A DNA stretch of 64,000 bases from Bog-473 sp963824195 (GCA_963824195.1 CAWGOJ010000025.1:1-64000); one strand, 5' to 3'; shown: positions 32,520 to 44,343, counted from the first letter of the stretch. Notes: a model not told the origin generated them from the sequence alone. Numbers and translations: made by a program.

Positions 32520-35500
32520 ATGACCACGTCAACCACCGACACCGCCCCCCGGGGGCGGCACGCCGCCAGACGGCCGGCGGTGATGAAAGGCGGTCGGTGG
32601 TGGTGGATCGGTGGAGCCTGCGTGCTGGCCGGCCTCGCCTACGCCCCCCTGCTCGCGGTGCGGCCCGGGGTGGTCACCCCGGACACCAAGACGTACCTCT
32701 ATCTCGATCCGACCCGCTTCCTCAGCCAGGTCGCGTTCATGTGGAACCCGACGGTCGGCCTGGGTACCGTCAATCACGAGTACATCGGCTACCTGCTCCC
32801 GATGGGCCCGTTCTTCGCGGTCGTCCACCTGCTCGGCGTGCCGGTCTGGGTGGCCCAGCGTCTCTGGCTCGGGTCGATCCTCTTCGCCGCCGGGCTGGGC
32901 GTCCTCTACCTCTGCCGCATCCTCGGGCTGCGCGGCCCCGGGCCGACGGCGGCCGCTCTCGCCTACATGCTCTCGCCGTACTTCCTCCAGTACGCCGGCC
33001 GCATCTCGGTGATCCTGCTGCCCTGGGCCGGGCTGCCCTTCATGCTCGGCCTGACCATCGTTGCCCTGCGTCGCGGCGGATGGCGCGAGCCCGCTCTGTT
33101 CGCGGTGGTCGTGGCGGTGGTGAGCGGCATCAACGCCAGCTCCATCATCTACGTCGGCGTCGCACCGGTCCTGTGGCTCCTCTACGCGGTGGTGGTCCTG
33201 CGGGAGTCGACCTGGCGGCACGCGTTGGGGACGGCGCTCCGCATCGGCATCCTCACGCTGGGAACCTGCCTCTGGTGGATGGCGGGTCTCGAGGTGGAGG
33301 CGGCCTACGGCGTCAACGTTCTCAAGTACACCGAGACGGTCCCCTCGACGTCGGCCACCTCCAATCCGGCGGACATCATCCGCGGCCTCGGTTACTGGTA
33401 CTTCTACGGGACCGACCACACGGGCCCGTGGACCAATGCGGCCATCCGCTACACGCAGGACATCGCCCTGCTGGCGACCTCGTACGCGGTGCCCGTCGTC
33501 GCCCTGGTGGCGGCGGCTTTCGTGCGCTGGCGCGAGCGCGCCTTCTTCCTCCTGCTCCTCTTCGTGGGTCTTGTGCTCTCCGTGGGGCCGTTCCCGTACT
33601 CCAACCCCACGGTGATCGGCGGCTGAGCTCAAGTCCTTCATGACCGACACGACGGCAGGCCTGGCACTGCGCTCGACCGACCGGGCCACCCCGCTCGTGC
33701 TGCTGGCGCTCTTCATGCTGCTCGGCTGCGGGCTCACCGCGCTGTGGTCCCGCTTCTCCATCGTCGGTATCGTCACCGCCGTCCTCGTCGCCGGTCTCGT
33801 CGTGGCCAACAACCCATCGCTCTTCCTCGGCGACACCATCGCCAACAATTTCACCCAGCCCGCGTCGTTACCGTCCTACGAGGTCGCCGCCATCAACCAC
33901 CTCAACGCCACCCACCCCGGCACCCGTGTGTTCGCGATCCCGGGCAACGACTTCGCCGCCTACCGCTGGGGCGACACCGTCGACACGCCCCAGCCCGCGT
34001 TGCTCGACAGGGACTTCGTCACCCGTGAGCAGCAGATCATGGGCTCCATCGCCACGGCCGACACGCTCTATGCGACGGACGGACCCATTCAGGACGGCAT
34101 CGCCAACATGAACGCGCTGGCACCCATGTCACGGCTCATGGGCGCCGGGGACCTCATGGTCGAGTACGACCAGCAGTACGAGCGCTATGGGATCCCCCAG
34201 CCCCAGCTCCTCGCCCTCCAGCTGCTGCAGACGCCGCTGGGGCTGACCGACCCGCTGTCCTTCGGCACGCCCCGGCCCAATGTCTCGACCGACTCGACAC
34301 TCAACGAGCAGGACCTCTCGGTGCAGGGCAACGTGGGCTGGCCATCGCCGATCGTCACCTACACCGTGCCCGACCCCCGGGCCCTGGTGCGGGGCGAGTC
34401 GGACTCGGGGGCCCTGGTCATGGAGGGCGACGCCACCGGACTCAACAACCTGGCCGGGCTGGGCCTGCTGAACACCGACAGCGCGATCTACTACGCCGGC
34501 ACCCTGGCCGGCGATCCGGCGCGCCTGAAGGACCTCGCGTCCCAGGGCGCCCAGCTCGTCGTCACCGACACGAACCGCAAGCAGGCGTACCGCTGGGACA
34601 CCCTCACCGCGAACGCGGGCTACACCGAGACACCCGACGAGAACCCGGCGAAGAGCGACCTGAGCGACAGCCCGATTGAGCTGTTCCCCGGCACCACGAT
34701 CACGAGCAAGTCGTACGCAACGTACGTCGGGGCCGTCAGCGTCACGGCCAGCAGCTACGGCAACTCGGTCTCCTACACGCCCGAGGACCAGGCCTACAGC
34801 GCCATCGACGACAACTTCGACACGGCCTGGATCACCGGGACCTTCGTGCCGGACCCGGCCGGCCAGTGGTGGCAGGCGCGCTTCGCCAACCCCGTCACCA
34901 CCGACCACATCACCCTGGTCCAGCCGCAGCGGGGCGACCGCTCGCGCTGGGTGTCGGCGGTCACCCTCACCTTCGACGGGAAGGACCCCGTCCGCTACGC
35001 CCTCACCGGCGCGTCCCACCTGACCTCGGGTCAGACCCTGACCTTCCCGACCCGGACGTTCCACACCCTGCGCGTGACGATCGACGGCACGACGAACGAC
35101 ACGGCGCCACCACTGACGGCCTCCGCCGTCGGTTTCTCCGAGGTCGAGATCCCCGGCCAGCAGGTGCACCAGGTGATCCAGATGCCCACCCAGATGCTCT
35201 CCACGCTCGGGTCCGCCTCCGCCGCCGACCGTCTCACCGTCGTGATGACCCGCCAGCGCACGTCGCAGTTCCCGCCGCGCAGCGACCCCGAGACGACGAT
35301 CTCGCGCCAGTTCACGCTCCCGACCGCCCGCACGTTCACACTGTCGGGCAGCGCGAGCCTCTCCGCGTTGATCCCCGATGATGAGATCGACCGGCTGGTG
35401 GGCCGCACGGCCACCGCGTCAACCGACCTCCAGGATGCGTACTCCTCGGGACGGCTGCCAGGCGATCTCCAGTCCACCGCATCGGCCACGCTCGACGGCA

Positions 35501-37159
35501 ACGCCTCGACCGCCTGGATGCCCGGACTCGGATCGAACGCCCAGGTCGGCTCCACCCTCACCTACGACCTCAAGAAGCCGCAACCGCTCAGCAGCCTGGC
35601 CATGCAGGTGATCGCGGACGGCCGCCACTCCGTCCCCACCGCCATGACGATCACCTCCGGCAGCCAGGTCCGGCAGGTGACGCTCCCGCCCATCGCCGAC
35701 AGCAACGTCCCCGGGGCGGTGACCACGGTGCCGGTCTCCTTCCCCGCGCTGACCGGCACGCACTTCTCCGTCACGTTCACCGCCGTTCGGCCCGAGTACG
35801 CAGCGAACTACTACTCCGCCGGGCCCTTGGCGCTGCCACTGGGGATCGCCGAGATCGGGATCCCCGGCGTGCGATCAGCCCCCGTGCCGGCGAACCTCCC
35901 CGGGAACTGCGTCACCAACCTGCTGACCATCGACGGCCAGCCGGTCGACGTTGCCGTTGTCGGGTCGGCCCAGCACGCGCTCGACAACGGTGAGGCACAG
36001 GTCGTGCCCTGCGGTCCCGACGCGAAGGGCATCACGCTGGGTGCCGGACCGCACGTCGTGCAGACGGTGGCCGGCCACAACCCGCCCTGCGCGAGCACCC
36101 CCGCCACATGCACAGGGTGGAACATCGACCAGCTCGCCCTCGACTCGGCGGCGGGAGGCGGACCCGGCCCCGCCGTGTTCCCCACGACGGCCGGCACGCC
36201 GCAGCTCGCGGCGACCCAGCCCGGTCCGGCCCCGACGGTCACCGCCACGTCCTCGCACATCGACAACCATGGCGCCGCCGTCTCGGGAGCCGCGCAGTCC
36301 TTCGAGCTCGTGCTGGGCCAGAGCGTCAACAAGGGTTGGCAGGCCGTGGCCGAGCCGGGTCCCGGTGCCGCGGCCGGCTCGCACGCGGTGGACCTCGGCC
36401 CCGCCCAGCTCGTCGACGGGTTCGCCAACGGATGGCACGTCAGCGCGGCGGACCTGCACGAGCTGGGGGGCCCGGGCTTCTCGGTCGAGCTGACCTGGAC
36501 ACCCCAGCGCGAGGTCTGGGCCGCACTCGCCGTGTCCGCGGCGACCCTGGTCCTGTGCCTGCTGCTCGGTTTCCTCCCTGCCCGCGCCCGCCGATGGGTG
36601 CGCGGCAAGCTCCCGCGCCGGCTGCGGGGGCCGGCCGGGCCCGACGCCCCGGAGCGACAGACCGAGCCCTTCGATCCGGCGACCCTGGCCATGCCCTACG
36701 CACCGGCCGCCCCGGGACGAGCGCCAGCGCGGCTGGCGGCACTATCCCAGGGCGCTGCTCATCGGCATCATCACCGGTGGTGTGGCCGCCCTCGTGACCC
36801 CGCCACTGGCCGGGCTCGTCGTCGCGGGGGTCGTGACGCTCGGGCTGCTGGTCCCGTGGGCCCGCGCCGCGGCAACCGTGAGCGCCGTGGCGTTCATCGT
36901 CGCCGGCAGCATCAACGTGGTGCAGGGACAGAACGTGCACCACTACCTGCCGGGCTCGAACTGGGCCGGATCCTTCGTCAACGCTGGCAACCTCATCTGG
37001 CTCGGCATGGTCCTGCTGGTCGCCGACGCGGTGATCTCCGCCCTCGGGCTGCGGGTCAGGAAGCCGCTCGGCCGCCGCGCCATGAGGGCGCAGAGGGTCT
37101 TCGCCCGCTCGACGGGGGCACTCCCGCCCGACACGCCGATCGTGGGGATCGACGGCTGA
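32520..37159 (+). CDS. AftD-like alpha-(1->3)-arabinofuranosyltransferase, frame broken near 33623 and 36718
   Basis: About 1545 residues after removing two single-base insertions (GGC-T-GAGCTC near 33623, CCG-G-GACGAG near 36718). The N-terminal 400 residues are a multi-helix GT-C core (DUF3367 type) with an acidic pair in VTPDTKTYLY and NHEYIGYLLPMGP. A large outer region follows with two discoidin-like carbohydrate-binding modules (AIDDNFDTAWITG and ATLDGNASTAWMPG, the Asp-x-Asn...Thr-x-Trp pattern), and C-terminal membrane helices (about 1330 and 1410-1500). In mycobacteria AftD adds arabinofuranose branches to arabinogalactan and lipoarabinomannan from decaprenyl-phosphoarabinose. The substrate here is inferred from the family. 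Confidence 0.8.
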
Positions 37160-37162
37160 CCG

Positions 37163-38378
37163 TCAGGTCGTCGACGCGGCCTCGCCGGCCAGCGCCTCGA
37201 GGGCGCGGCGCGCGGTGACGTCCCAGGTGAACCAACGGGCCCGCGCCAACGCACCCCTGGAGAGGCGGCTGCGCAGCACCTCGTCGCCCAGCACCCGGCC
37301 GAGCGCCACCGACAGATCGGCCACGTCGTCCACCAGCAGCCCGGACTCGTCGTCGAGCACGGCGTCGGCGTGGCCCGCGATGGCGGTCGCCACCGCGGGC
37401 GTCCCGCAGGCCGCGGCCTCGGTCAGGGTCATGCCCCACCCCTCGCGCTGCGAGCTGCTCGCCACCACCCAGGCCCGCCGGTACCACGACACGAGCTCGT
37501 CGTCGTCCACCCGCCCGGGCATGCTCACCCATTCCGTGGCGCCGAGCTCATCGCGCAACGCCTCGAGGACGGGCCGCTCGTTGCCCTCACCGATCAGGAC
37601 CGCCCGCAGCTCGGGCTGTTCGGCCTTGACCTTGGCCAGTGATCGCAGGAGCGCGTCGAAGCGCTTGACCGGCATCAGGCGCCCCACCGCCACGACGAGG
37701 GGCGTCGTCGAGCGCTGGCCACCCGGCGAGAAGCGGGCGTCCACCCCCGGCGGCGCCACCGTGATCGCGCTCGGGGCGCAGGCCGAGCATGTCGACGATC
37801 TCGGTGCGCGACGACTCGGACAGCGTCACGATGCGGCTCGAGCGGTAGATGCGCGGCGCGATCCGGCGCTCCATCGGTGTCGCCCAGTCGGGCCAGCAGC
37901 GGCGGCAGCACCATGCCCCACATCTCGGCATGGACGTGGTGCAGGAAGACGACGCGGGGGCCCCGGTACCACAGCGGGGACAGGAAGGGCATGCCGTTCC
38001 AGATCTCGACCAGGGCGTCGCCCGGGCGGTGCCCCATGCGGATGCCCTCCCAGGCCGCGCCGGGGAACACGGCATAGCGGCCCGGCACGCCGCACCACCC
38101 GGTAGCCATCGCGGGTCAGGGCCTGCGGCGCGCCGGGGACGGCCGAGGTGCGGAACGTGACGTCGAGGCCAGCGGCGGCCCACAGCGACGCGACCTTGTG
38201 GGCGTGGAGCTCGGACCCGCCCGCCTCGGGGTCGTCGAGGTCCCGCCAGGCCACGAAGTGGATGCGCCGGATGCCCGGCCTCCGCCGCGATGTACGCCAG
38301 CACCTCGGGGTCGGACGGCGCGCCGCCGCGGCGGCTGTTCCCCGCCGGCCGCCGCGGCGACCGGCCCCGAGTCGTCAC
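37163..38378 (-). CDS. GT4-family glycosyltransferase, frame broken at four points
   Basis: About 403 residues if four single-base insertions (near 38277, 38082, 37875, 37766) are removed. The total length modulo three agrees with four +1 events from the GTG at 38378. The corrected protein reads PEVLAYIAAEAG, then IHFVAWRDLDDPEAGGSELH (donor-side Gly loop), RYAVFPGAAWEG, VVFLHHVHAEMWGMVLPP, APRIYRSSRIVTLSESSR, VAPPGVDARFSPGG, VVAVGRLMPVKRFD and the EX7E-type REGWGMTLTEAAACGTP. This is a retaining GT-B enzyme; the sugar is unknown. It follows the flippase gene by 8 bases and probably builds the same polymer. Confidence 0.75.
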
Positions 38379-38386
38379 CCATCCGG

Positions 38387-39853
38387 TCAGGTTAGCCCTG
38401 CGGCCTGCTGCCCGACCCCGACCCTCCGGTGTACGAGGGCGAACCCCGTCACGATGACCAGCAGCAGGACGGCCTGCACACCCAGGTCGACCAAGGCCGT
38501 GGCGCGGGGCGCCCCGTGCACCTCGAGCACGGCCGTGGTCAGGGCCGCGGCGCCCCCCACGAGGACGGCCGCCACCCAGCGCCGGCCCACGGCGAGCAGG
38601 TACATCGTGAGGACCACCGAGACGCTCAACAGGATCATGGCCAGCACGAGCGGCGCCAGCGCGTCGGCGGCGGACGTGTAGTCGTGATGGAAGACCACCT
38701 GGAGCAGCTCCTCGGGCGCGGCCAGCGCCACGCCCAGCAGGAGCACCGAAGGGACGGCGAGCAGCACCAGGACGACGGCCAGCTGCCGCAGCGCATGCCC
38801 GCCTTGGCGCCAACGGATCGCCGCCTCGGGGAGCAGGTAGCCGCCGAGGACGATGGCCCCGAAGACGATGGCCTTGCTCGTGACCGAGACCGCGGCATAG
38901 GCCCCACTGTGGGTCGGGTTGTCCCGCCCGACCACCAGCACGTCGACGTTCTGCAGTACCGCCACCATGGACAGCGAGACTGATGCGACCACGAGGTCGA
39001 GCACCACCGTGCGGCGCACCATCGCGCCGCCGTCCAGCACGGGGTCGGGGCGCACCGCCGCGACCCAGCCCCCGGCTACCCAGACACGGGGACCCTGGCC
39101 ACCCGACCAGGCCCGCACCGCGGCATAGCGTGCGTGCGCCACCGCCACGACCTCGCCGATCAGGATGCCCACCGCGGCACCCGAGGGCCCGTATCCGGCC
39201 AGCACCAGCACGAGCACGGCGGCCAGGCGCACCCCCATCTCGACCAGGAGGTTGACCCCCAGCGGCCGGTAGGCGCGGTGGGCCTGCAGGAGGCCGCGGT
39301 CGAGCGACAGGAGCACGAAGAAGGCGGCGGCGGTGAGGATCGCCGCGATGCCGATGCCGCTCTGCTGGTTCAGCACAACGGCGACGCCGTGCCGGCTGAC
39401 GAACACGATGACCGCCCAGATGAGGACGAGCATGGTGCCCTGCCGGTGCACCCGCCCGGCCCAACGCCGGACCAGGTGGCCGCTCCCGTCCTCGTGCCAC
39501 AGCGTCACCCGCCGCACCACGGCCACGACCACCGCCGAGCCAGGCATGGAGAGGATGAGGTACAGGCCGGTCAGCTGGTTCAGGACGCCATAGCTGTGCG
39601 GCGTGAGCAGGCGGGCCAGGGCGACGGTGAGGACGACGCTGGCCCCGTTGGCCAGCACGCCGGCGGCGGCCAGCGGGCTGGCCTGCAGCAAGCCGGTCCG
39701 CATTGACTCGACGCCGGGCCGCGCCTCGGGATCGAGGAGGAGCTCCGCCCCGAGATTGGGACCGACCGCGTTGGGCGCGAGCGACATCGCCGCCGGCACG
39801 GACTCCACGACGAGCTCGGCCGCCGGTGCCTCCGGCGGCTCGTGGCCTGTCAC
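38387..39853 (-). CDS. Wzx/MATE-like polysaccharide flippase
   Basis: 488 residues from GTG 39853, which overlaps the SGNH hydrolase stop (GTGA). About 14 membrane helices follow an N-terminal cytoplasmic stretch of 60 residues. The pattern (SPLAAAGVLANGASVVLTVALARLL, then a repeated two-lobe layout) is that of lipid-linked oligosaccharide flippases of the MOP superfamily. It should move undecaprenyl- or decaprenyl-linked glycans across the membrane for the neighbouring transferases. The frame runs on from the hydrolase only because of an upstream insertion, so the 798-residue fusion seen in the raw frame is an artefact. Confidence 0.8.
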   Translation of the reverse strand: MTGHEPPEAPAAELVVESVPAAMSLAPNAVGPNLGAELLLDPEARPGVESMRTGLLQASPLAAAGVLANGASVVLTVALARLLTPHSYGVLNQLTGLYLILSMPGSAVVVAVVRRVTLWHEDGSGHLVRRWAGRVHRQGTMLVLIWAVIVFVSRHGVAVVLNQQSGIGIAAILTAAAFFVLLSLDRGLLQAHRAYRPLGVNLLVEMGVRLAAVLVLVLAGYGPSGAAVGILIGEVVAVAHARYAAVRAWSGGQGPRVWVAGGWVAAVRPDPVLDGGAMVRRTVVLDLVVASVSLSMVAVLQNVDVLVVGRDNPTHSGAYAAVSVTSKAIVFGAIVLGGYLLPEAAIRWRQGGHALRQLAVVLVLLAVPSVLLLGVALAAPEELLQVVFHHDYTSAADALAPLVLAMILLSVSVVLTMYLLAVGRRWVAAVLVGGAAALTTAVLEVHGAPRATALVDLGVQAVLLLVIVTGFALVHRRVGVGQQAAGLT

Positions 39854-40783
39854 CCCTGGGCCCTTGCCGCCGTCTCGTCCTCCATGCCGATGCGATCGAT
39901 CTCGGGCAGGATCTGCGCGTTGCAGGAGCTCGCCGCCCGCCTGGCTTATGTGGATGCCGTCGGGTAACCGCACGTCGACGCCATCGAGCGACGCGGTGTA
40001 GACCCCGTGGGGGCTGAGCATGCGATTGAGGTCGATCACGCTGACCTGGCGCGGATCCGAGCGCGCCACCTGGTGCACCAGCGCGTTGTAGGCCTGCACG
40101 CTCGCCGGCGTGTTCTCCGACCAGGGCAGGCCGTCGGACTGCCGGTCATTCGGGTCGATGTAGGGCATGGTGAACAGCACCACTCTGGCACCAAATGTGT
40201 GGAAGATGGAGATGGCCGCCCGGAAATCCGCGGTGAGGTGCGCGTCCCATGCGGGCTCGCCGACGTGTACCCACTGGCCGTTGAGGAGGTGGTCCGTCAC
40301 CTCCCAGCGCCCCAGCCCCAAGGCGACCACCTGCGGCCGCTCCGCCGCCGTCAGGAATGGCCAGAGGCCTCGCCAATTGTCGCACCCCTGCGTGGAGGGT
40401 CCGGGACTGCCCGCGACGAAGACCTCGAGACTCGGGTCCAGGTCGCAGCCGATGGTCGCATGGTCGGAAACCGTCACGCCGTACTCCGCCTGCGAATGCA
40501 CGGACAGCCCCATGCCCAAGGTGAGGGCGATGGAATCGCCCAGGATGAGGAGCCGGACGGGGCGCCGGCCGTAGGCTCCCGAGCGCTGCAGCGCCGCGTG
40601 CTCGGACGCGTCGAGCCCGGGCGGGAGCGGGAACGCCACCCGGGCGCCCCCCGAGGCCGCGACCGGGGCGTCCGCCCGTACCGCCGGGGCCGCCCCCACG
40701 GGTGTGGGCACCAGGGCGGACAGGCAGAGGCAGCCGAACATGCCGGCCGCGCCCAGCAGGTCCCGCACCCCCGATCGCGTCAC
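39850..40783 (-). CDS. Secreted SGNH/GDSL hydrolase, frame broken near 39927
   Basis: About 310 residues after removal of one C near 39927, which restores ELLQAQILPEIDRIG and a proper stop. The GTG start is preceded by a GGAGGACGGAG stretch. Signal peptide (residues 8-32, ending VGAAPA). Block I LLILGDSIALTLG (catalytic Ser) and block V LPDGIHIS (Asp-x-x-His) are present. Such enzymes often add or remove acetyl groups on cell-wall or exopolysaccharide sugars. Overlap with the flippase gene supports a role in glycan modification outside the membrane. Confidence 0.8.
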
Positions 40784-40929
40784 GTCCGCTCCGTCCTCCT
40801 CGTCGCCGACCGGCCCACTCGGACCGGGGGGCGGACCCGGGCCGCCGGGCCCGGAACCACCGGCAGGCGCGTCCTTCCAACTACTCCGAATCGGCCGGAC
40901 ACGGCCGCCTCTTGAGTCTCACGCATCCC

Positions 40930-42798
40930 TCATGGCCGGCCCAGGGCACTCTGGACGACGCAGTCCGCAACCCCCATGCCGGCCACGACCCCGCCCGAGG
41001 AGCCCTCGTCGGCTGCCCGCACGCACGATTCCAGGGCGCCCGGCTTCAGGAGCAGGGGGCCCTGGTGCCCCGGCTGAACGTCATCCCATACCCAGGCCCC
41101 CGCCTGTACCGTCGGCGGCCGACCCAGGGCGGCCGTCATGAACGCGGCCGCGTAGGCGGGGTTGCGGCCCTGCTGGAGCATGGGGGCCTCCGGATCGGTC
41201 GCGATCACGACGGTGTTGACCCGCCATACGAGCAGTGCGTGGCGCACGGCGGCGTACTCGGCCGGGGTCCCGGCCGGGACGGGCTTGCCCACACCGAAAG
41301 CGAGCCGGCCGAGCACGGCGAAGCCCGGCGCCGCCGAACCGGCCCGCCGAATCACCCCCTCGGGCCCGCCGCCCCCCGCCTGGCTGTAGTGCATGCGGTT
41401 CACGGCCTGCCACGCCATGGCGTTCTGGATCCCCGAGAAGGGCGGTGGGTACGACAGGAGCACGCGGCCCGGGTGCAGGGTCGGGGCCACCTCGGTGTAC
41501 CAGCGGGGCAGGATGACCGGGCGCATGGCGAACGGCAGGCGGGGGACGAACGTGACCGCCATCGGGACGAACGCGACGCAGGCCGCCGTCAGGGCGCCCA
41601 GCGATCCCCGCCAGTCCGGCGCCAGCGCATGCACACGGTCGAGAATGACGGCCAGCATCACGGCCGCAGCCAGGAACCCGATGACCATGAACCGTTGCTC
41701 AATCAAGTTCTCGATCACCGGGATCCTGGCGAAGATCCGCGCTGGCTCCCACCACTGGCCGCGGCGCTCACCCAACGAGCACACGCCGCAGAGGACGAGC
41801 ACGAAGCCGAAGAACCACAGGCGGCGATCGCGCCGGAATACCGCCGTGCCGGCAACCAGGACGGCCAGCATGCCCCAGCCGAGGAACGCCGCCGACGCCA
41901 GCTGCGCGCCTTCGTACCCGCCGAGGGCCACGAAGACGTTGTGGGGGTTCGGGTAAGCGGCGGAGGTGAAGTTCGAGGGTACGAAACCTCCGATGATGCC
42001 GACGTTGGGCCACACGAGCCCCGAGAGGTGCGCCGGGCCGTCGAGCGCGAACCACACCGGCCAGGCCAGCAGCGCGACGCCCGTGCCAAGGCCGACGGCC
42101 AGCCCCACCGTGGCGTGGGACGCCAGTCGCCGTACCGAGTCTCGGTCGGCGACGAGTGCCACGACGACGAGGACCAGCACGGAGATGGCGGCGACCACGG
42201 CGGTGATGGCCAGGAGCTCGGAGGAGAGGAAGAACTGTGCGAAGAGGAGGAGACCGAGGAGGAGACCGGCCCCGACGGCGCCGTGGCGCTGACGGATCAG
42301 GATCTCGTCGAGTACGGCCAGGATGAGCGGGAGCAGCATGAGCGCCGCCGTCATCAGGTGGGCGAACTCGAGGCTGGTCAGGACGAAGGGCGAGAAGCCG
42401 TACAGCAGGCCGCCGAGGAAGGCGGCCGGTGTCCAGGGGGCCCATCGCCGCACGACGACGAAGGCACTGAACGCCGTGAGGGCGGGCGTGATGGTGGAGG
42501 CGACGTTCAGCGAGGCGACCGGCCCCCAGATCCACGTGACTGGGACGAGCGGCAGGCTCAGCCCCGTGACCGACGTCTGCGCCAGCAGGTTGATGCCCGA
42601 GGGGTGGAAGAGCGCGGTCGAGTAGAAGGGGTTCTCTCCGTGGGCCAGGGCGGTGGCCGGCCACTGGAAGAACCAGAGGAACAGCGCAGGGTCTCCGCAC
42701 CCGCACAGCGTGTGCGTCGACGCTCCCTCGGCCCAGGCGTGCACCCACAGGACGACGCCGAGGGCGAGATACACCAGGCCCACCGAGACGACGGTCAT
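40930..42798 (-). CDS. Multi-spanning membrane protein, GT-C glycosyltransferase-like
   Basis: 622 residues with about 12 membrane helices and a C-terminal outer domain of 150 residues. The first loop carries HTLCGCGDPALFLWFFQWP and NPFYSTALFHPSGINLL, an Asp-containing layout like the first outer loop of GT-C enzymes. No clear family signature beyond this. The C-terminal part (IQNAMAWQAVNRMHY, WDDVQPG) is probably periplasmic. Located between the hydrolase and the flavoprotein, it most likely transfers a lipid-linked sugar in the same pathway; the donor is unknown. Confidence 0.65.
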   Translation of the reverse strand: MTVVSVGLVYLALGVVLWVHAWAEGASTHTLCGCGDPALFLWFFQWPATALAHGENPFYSTALFHPSGINLLAQTSVTGLSLPLVPVTWIWGPVASLNVASTITPALTAFSAFVVVRRWAPWTPAAFLGGLLYGFSPFVLTSLEFAHLMTAALMLLPLILAVLDEILIRQRHGAVGAGLLLGLLLFAQFFLSSELLAITAVVAAISVLVLVVVALVADRDSVRRLASHATVGLAVGLGTGVALLAWPVWFALDGPAHLSGLVWPNVGIIGGFVPSNFTSAAYPNPHNVFVALGGYEGAQLASAAFLGWGMLAVLVAGTAVFRRDRRLWFFGFVLVLCGVCSLGERRGQWWEPARIFARIPVIENLIEQRFMVIGFLAAAVMLAVILDRVHALAPDWRGSLGALTAACVAFVPMAVTFVPRLPFAMRPVILPRWYTEVAPTLHPGRVLLSYPPPFSGIQNAMAWQAVNRMHYSQAGGGGPEGVIRRAGSAAPGFAVLGRLAFGVGKPVPAGTPAEYAAVRHALLVWRVNTVVIATDPEAPMLQQGRNPAYAAAFMTAALGRPPTVQAGAWVWDDVQPGHQGPLLLKPGALESCVRAADEGSSGGVVAGMGVADCVVQSALGRP

Positions 42799-42835
42799 CC
42801 ATGGCCGCCACCGCAGCGCCCCCGCGGGCGCGTGC

Positions 42836-44323
42836 TCAGCCAGGGTCGAGCGTGCTCGCCGTGGCGGCTGTGCGCCGCGGCAGCACGGGGGCGTCGCGCC
42901 CAGTGGACCCCGCCTCGTGGTACTCCTCCTCGACGTTGACCGACCAGATGTCGTGGTCCGCGCCGTACATGTTCTCCACCGTGAGCATGGCGGTGTACAT
43001 GGAGTGGTCCTGGTTGTTGTACTTGTGCATCCCGTTACGCCCGACGGGGTGGATGTTGGGGCCCTCGGCCTCGATCCACTTGCGGATGGTCTCCACGTTG
43101 GCCTTGTAGGAGAAGTCGTAATAGGGGTAGGCCTTGGGGACGCGCACCACGTAGCCCCGCTCGACGTCGCCCTCGGCCGCCAGCCCGAGCGAGATCAGCT
43201 CGGTGGTGGCCAGCGCGACGAGCTCGTCGTCGGGCGTGTTCCACATGGCGTCGCCCTCGAAGACGAAGTACTCGAGGCCCAGGCACGTGCGCCCGTCCTT
43301 GACCAGGTAGGGCGACCACGAGCCGTAGTTCTGTATGCGCCCGACCTCGACGTCGGTGGAGTGGATGTAGATCCAGTTGTCCGGGAAGCTGCGCGACTCG
43401 GGCACCACGAGGGCGACGGTGAGGTAGTCGCGATAGTGCAGGTCGTCGGCGGCGGCGACGACCTCTGGGGGCGGGGGCGGTGAGATGGTGTGCACCAGCT
43501 CGCGCATGGGCATCGTGGACACGACGTGGGAGGCGGCCACAGTGTGCTCGGCGCCGTCTTGGACGTAGGTCACCGAGACCGCCTGGCCACCCTCGATATT
43601 GATGCGGGCCAGCCGCGCCCCCATCTCGAGGATCCCGCCGGCGGACCGGACCTTGTCGGCACAGACCTCCCACATCATCCCGGGCCCGTACTTGGGGTAC
43701 TGGAACTCCTCGATCAAGGTGGTGATCTCGGTCTGGCCCCGCTTGGGCAGTATGGCGTTGAGCACCGCCTTGCGCAGGTCGAGGTTCTTGACCCGCTGGG
43801 CGGCCCAGTCGGCGGGCATGTCGGCGACGGGGACCCCCCACACCTTCTCGGTGTAGGTCTTGAAGAAGGTCCGGTAGAGCCGCCAACCGAACCTGGCGAC
43901 CAGCCAGTTCTCGTAGTTTGACTCGTCCTTGGGCGGGCGGATGCGGGCCCACAGGTAGGAGAAGCCGCACAAGACGGCCTCCCACAGGCCCAGGTTGCGC
44001 AGGGCGTTCATTGCCTTGAGCGGGTAGTCGTAGAACTTGCCCTCGTAGTAGATGCGGCTCATGCGCGGGCGGAGCATGAAGTCACCCTCGGGGAGGATCT
44101 CGTGCCAGAGGGCCTCGACCTCGGGGACCTTGGTGAAGAAGCGGTGGCCGCCCAGGTCGAAGCGCCACCCGTCGCGCACCACGGTGCGGCTGATGCCCCC
44201 GACCACGTCGTCGGCCTCGAGGACGACGGGGTGCTCCCCGCGCTTGGTGAGCAGGTAGGCCGCGGTCAGGCCACCGGGGCCCGCGCCGGCGATGACGACG
44301 GGCGTTTCGGCGGGGGTGGCCAC
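42836..44323 (-). CDS. FAD-dependent oxidoreductase, UDP-galactopyranose mutase-like
   Basis: 495 residues from GTG 44323 (TTG 44329 is an alternative). N-terminal Rossmann motif VVIAGAGPGGLTAAYLL, then VVGGISRTV and LGGHRFFTKVPEVEALW, the usual substrate-domain start; WGVPVADMPADWAAQRVK and a C-terminal GRNGMHKYNNQDHSMYTAM that closes over FAD. The family includes UDP-galactopyranose mutase relatives and polyprenol or sugar oxidoreductases of envelope clusters. It could make the furanose donor used by the cluster, but true UGM identity is not certain. Confidence 0.75.
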   Translation of the reverse strand: MATPAETPVVIAGAGPGGLTAAYLLTKRGEHPVVLEADDVVGGISRTVVRDGWRFDLGGHRFFTKVPEVEALWHEILPEGDFMLRPRMSRIYYEGKFYDYPLKAMNALRNLGLWEAVLCGFSYLWARIRPPKDESNYENWLVARFGWRLYRTFFKTYTEKVWGVPVADMPADWAAQRVKNLDLRKAVLNAILPKRGQTEITTLIEEFQYPKYGPGMMWEVCADKVRSAGGILEMGARLARINIEGGQAVSVTYVQDGAEHTVAASHVVSTMPMRELVHTISPPPPPEVVAAADDLHYRDYLTVALVVPESRSFPDNWIYIHSTDVEVGRIQNYGSWSPYLVKDGRTCLGLEYFVFEGDAMWNTPDDELVALATTELISLGLAAEGDVERGYVVRVPKAYPYYDFSYKANVETIRKWIEAEGPNIHPVGRNGMHKYNNQDHSMYTAMLTVENMYGADHDIWSVNVEEEYHEAGSTGRDAPVLPRRTAATASTLDPG

Positions 44324-44343
44324 GAGCAAGGCAGGTTAGTGGA

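Noticed and set aside
38387..40783. Single 798-residue SGNH hydrolase-flippase fusion
   Set aside because: Caused by a +1 insertion near 39927; the corrected hydrolase stops at 39850 and overlaps the flippase GTG.
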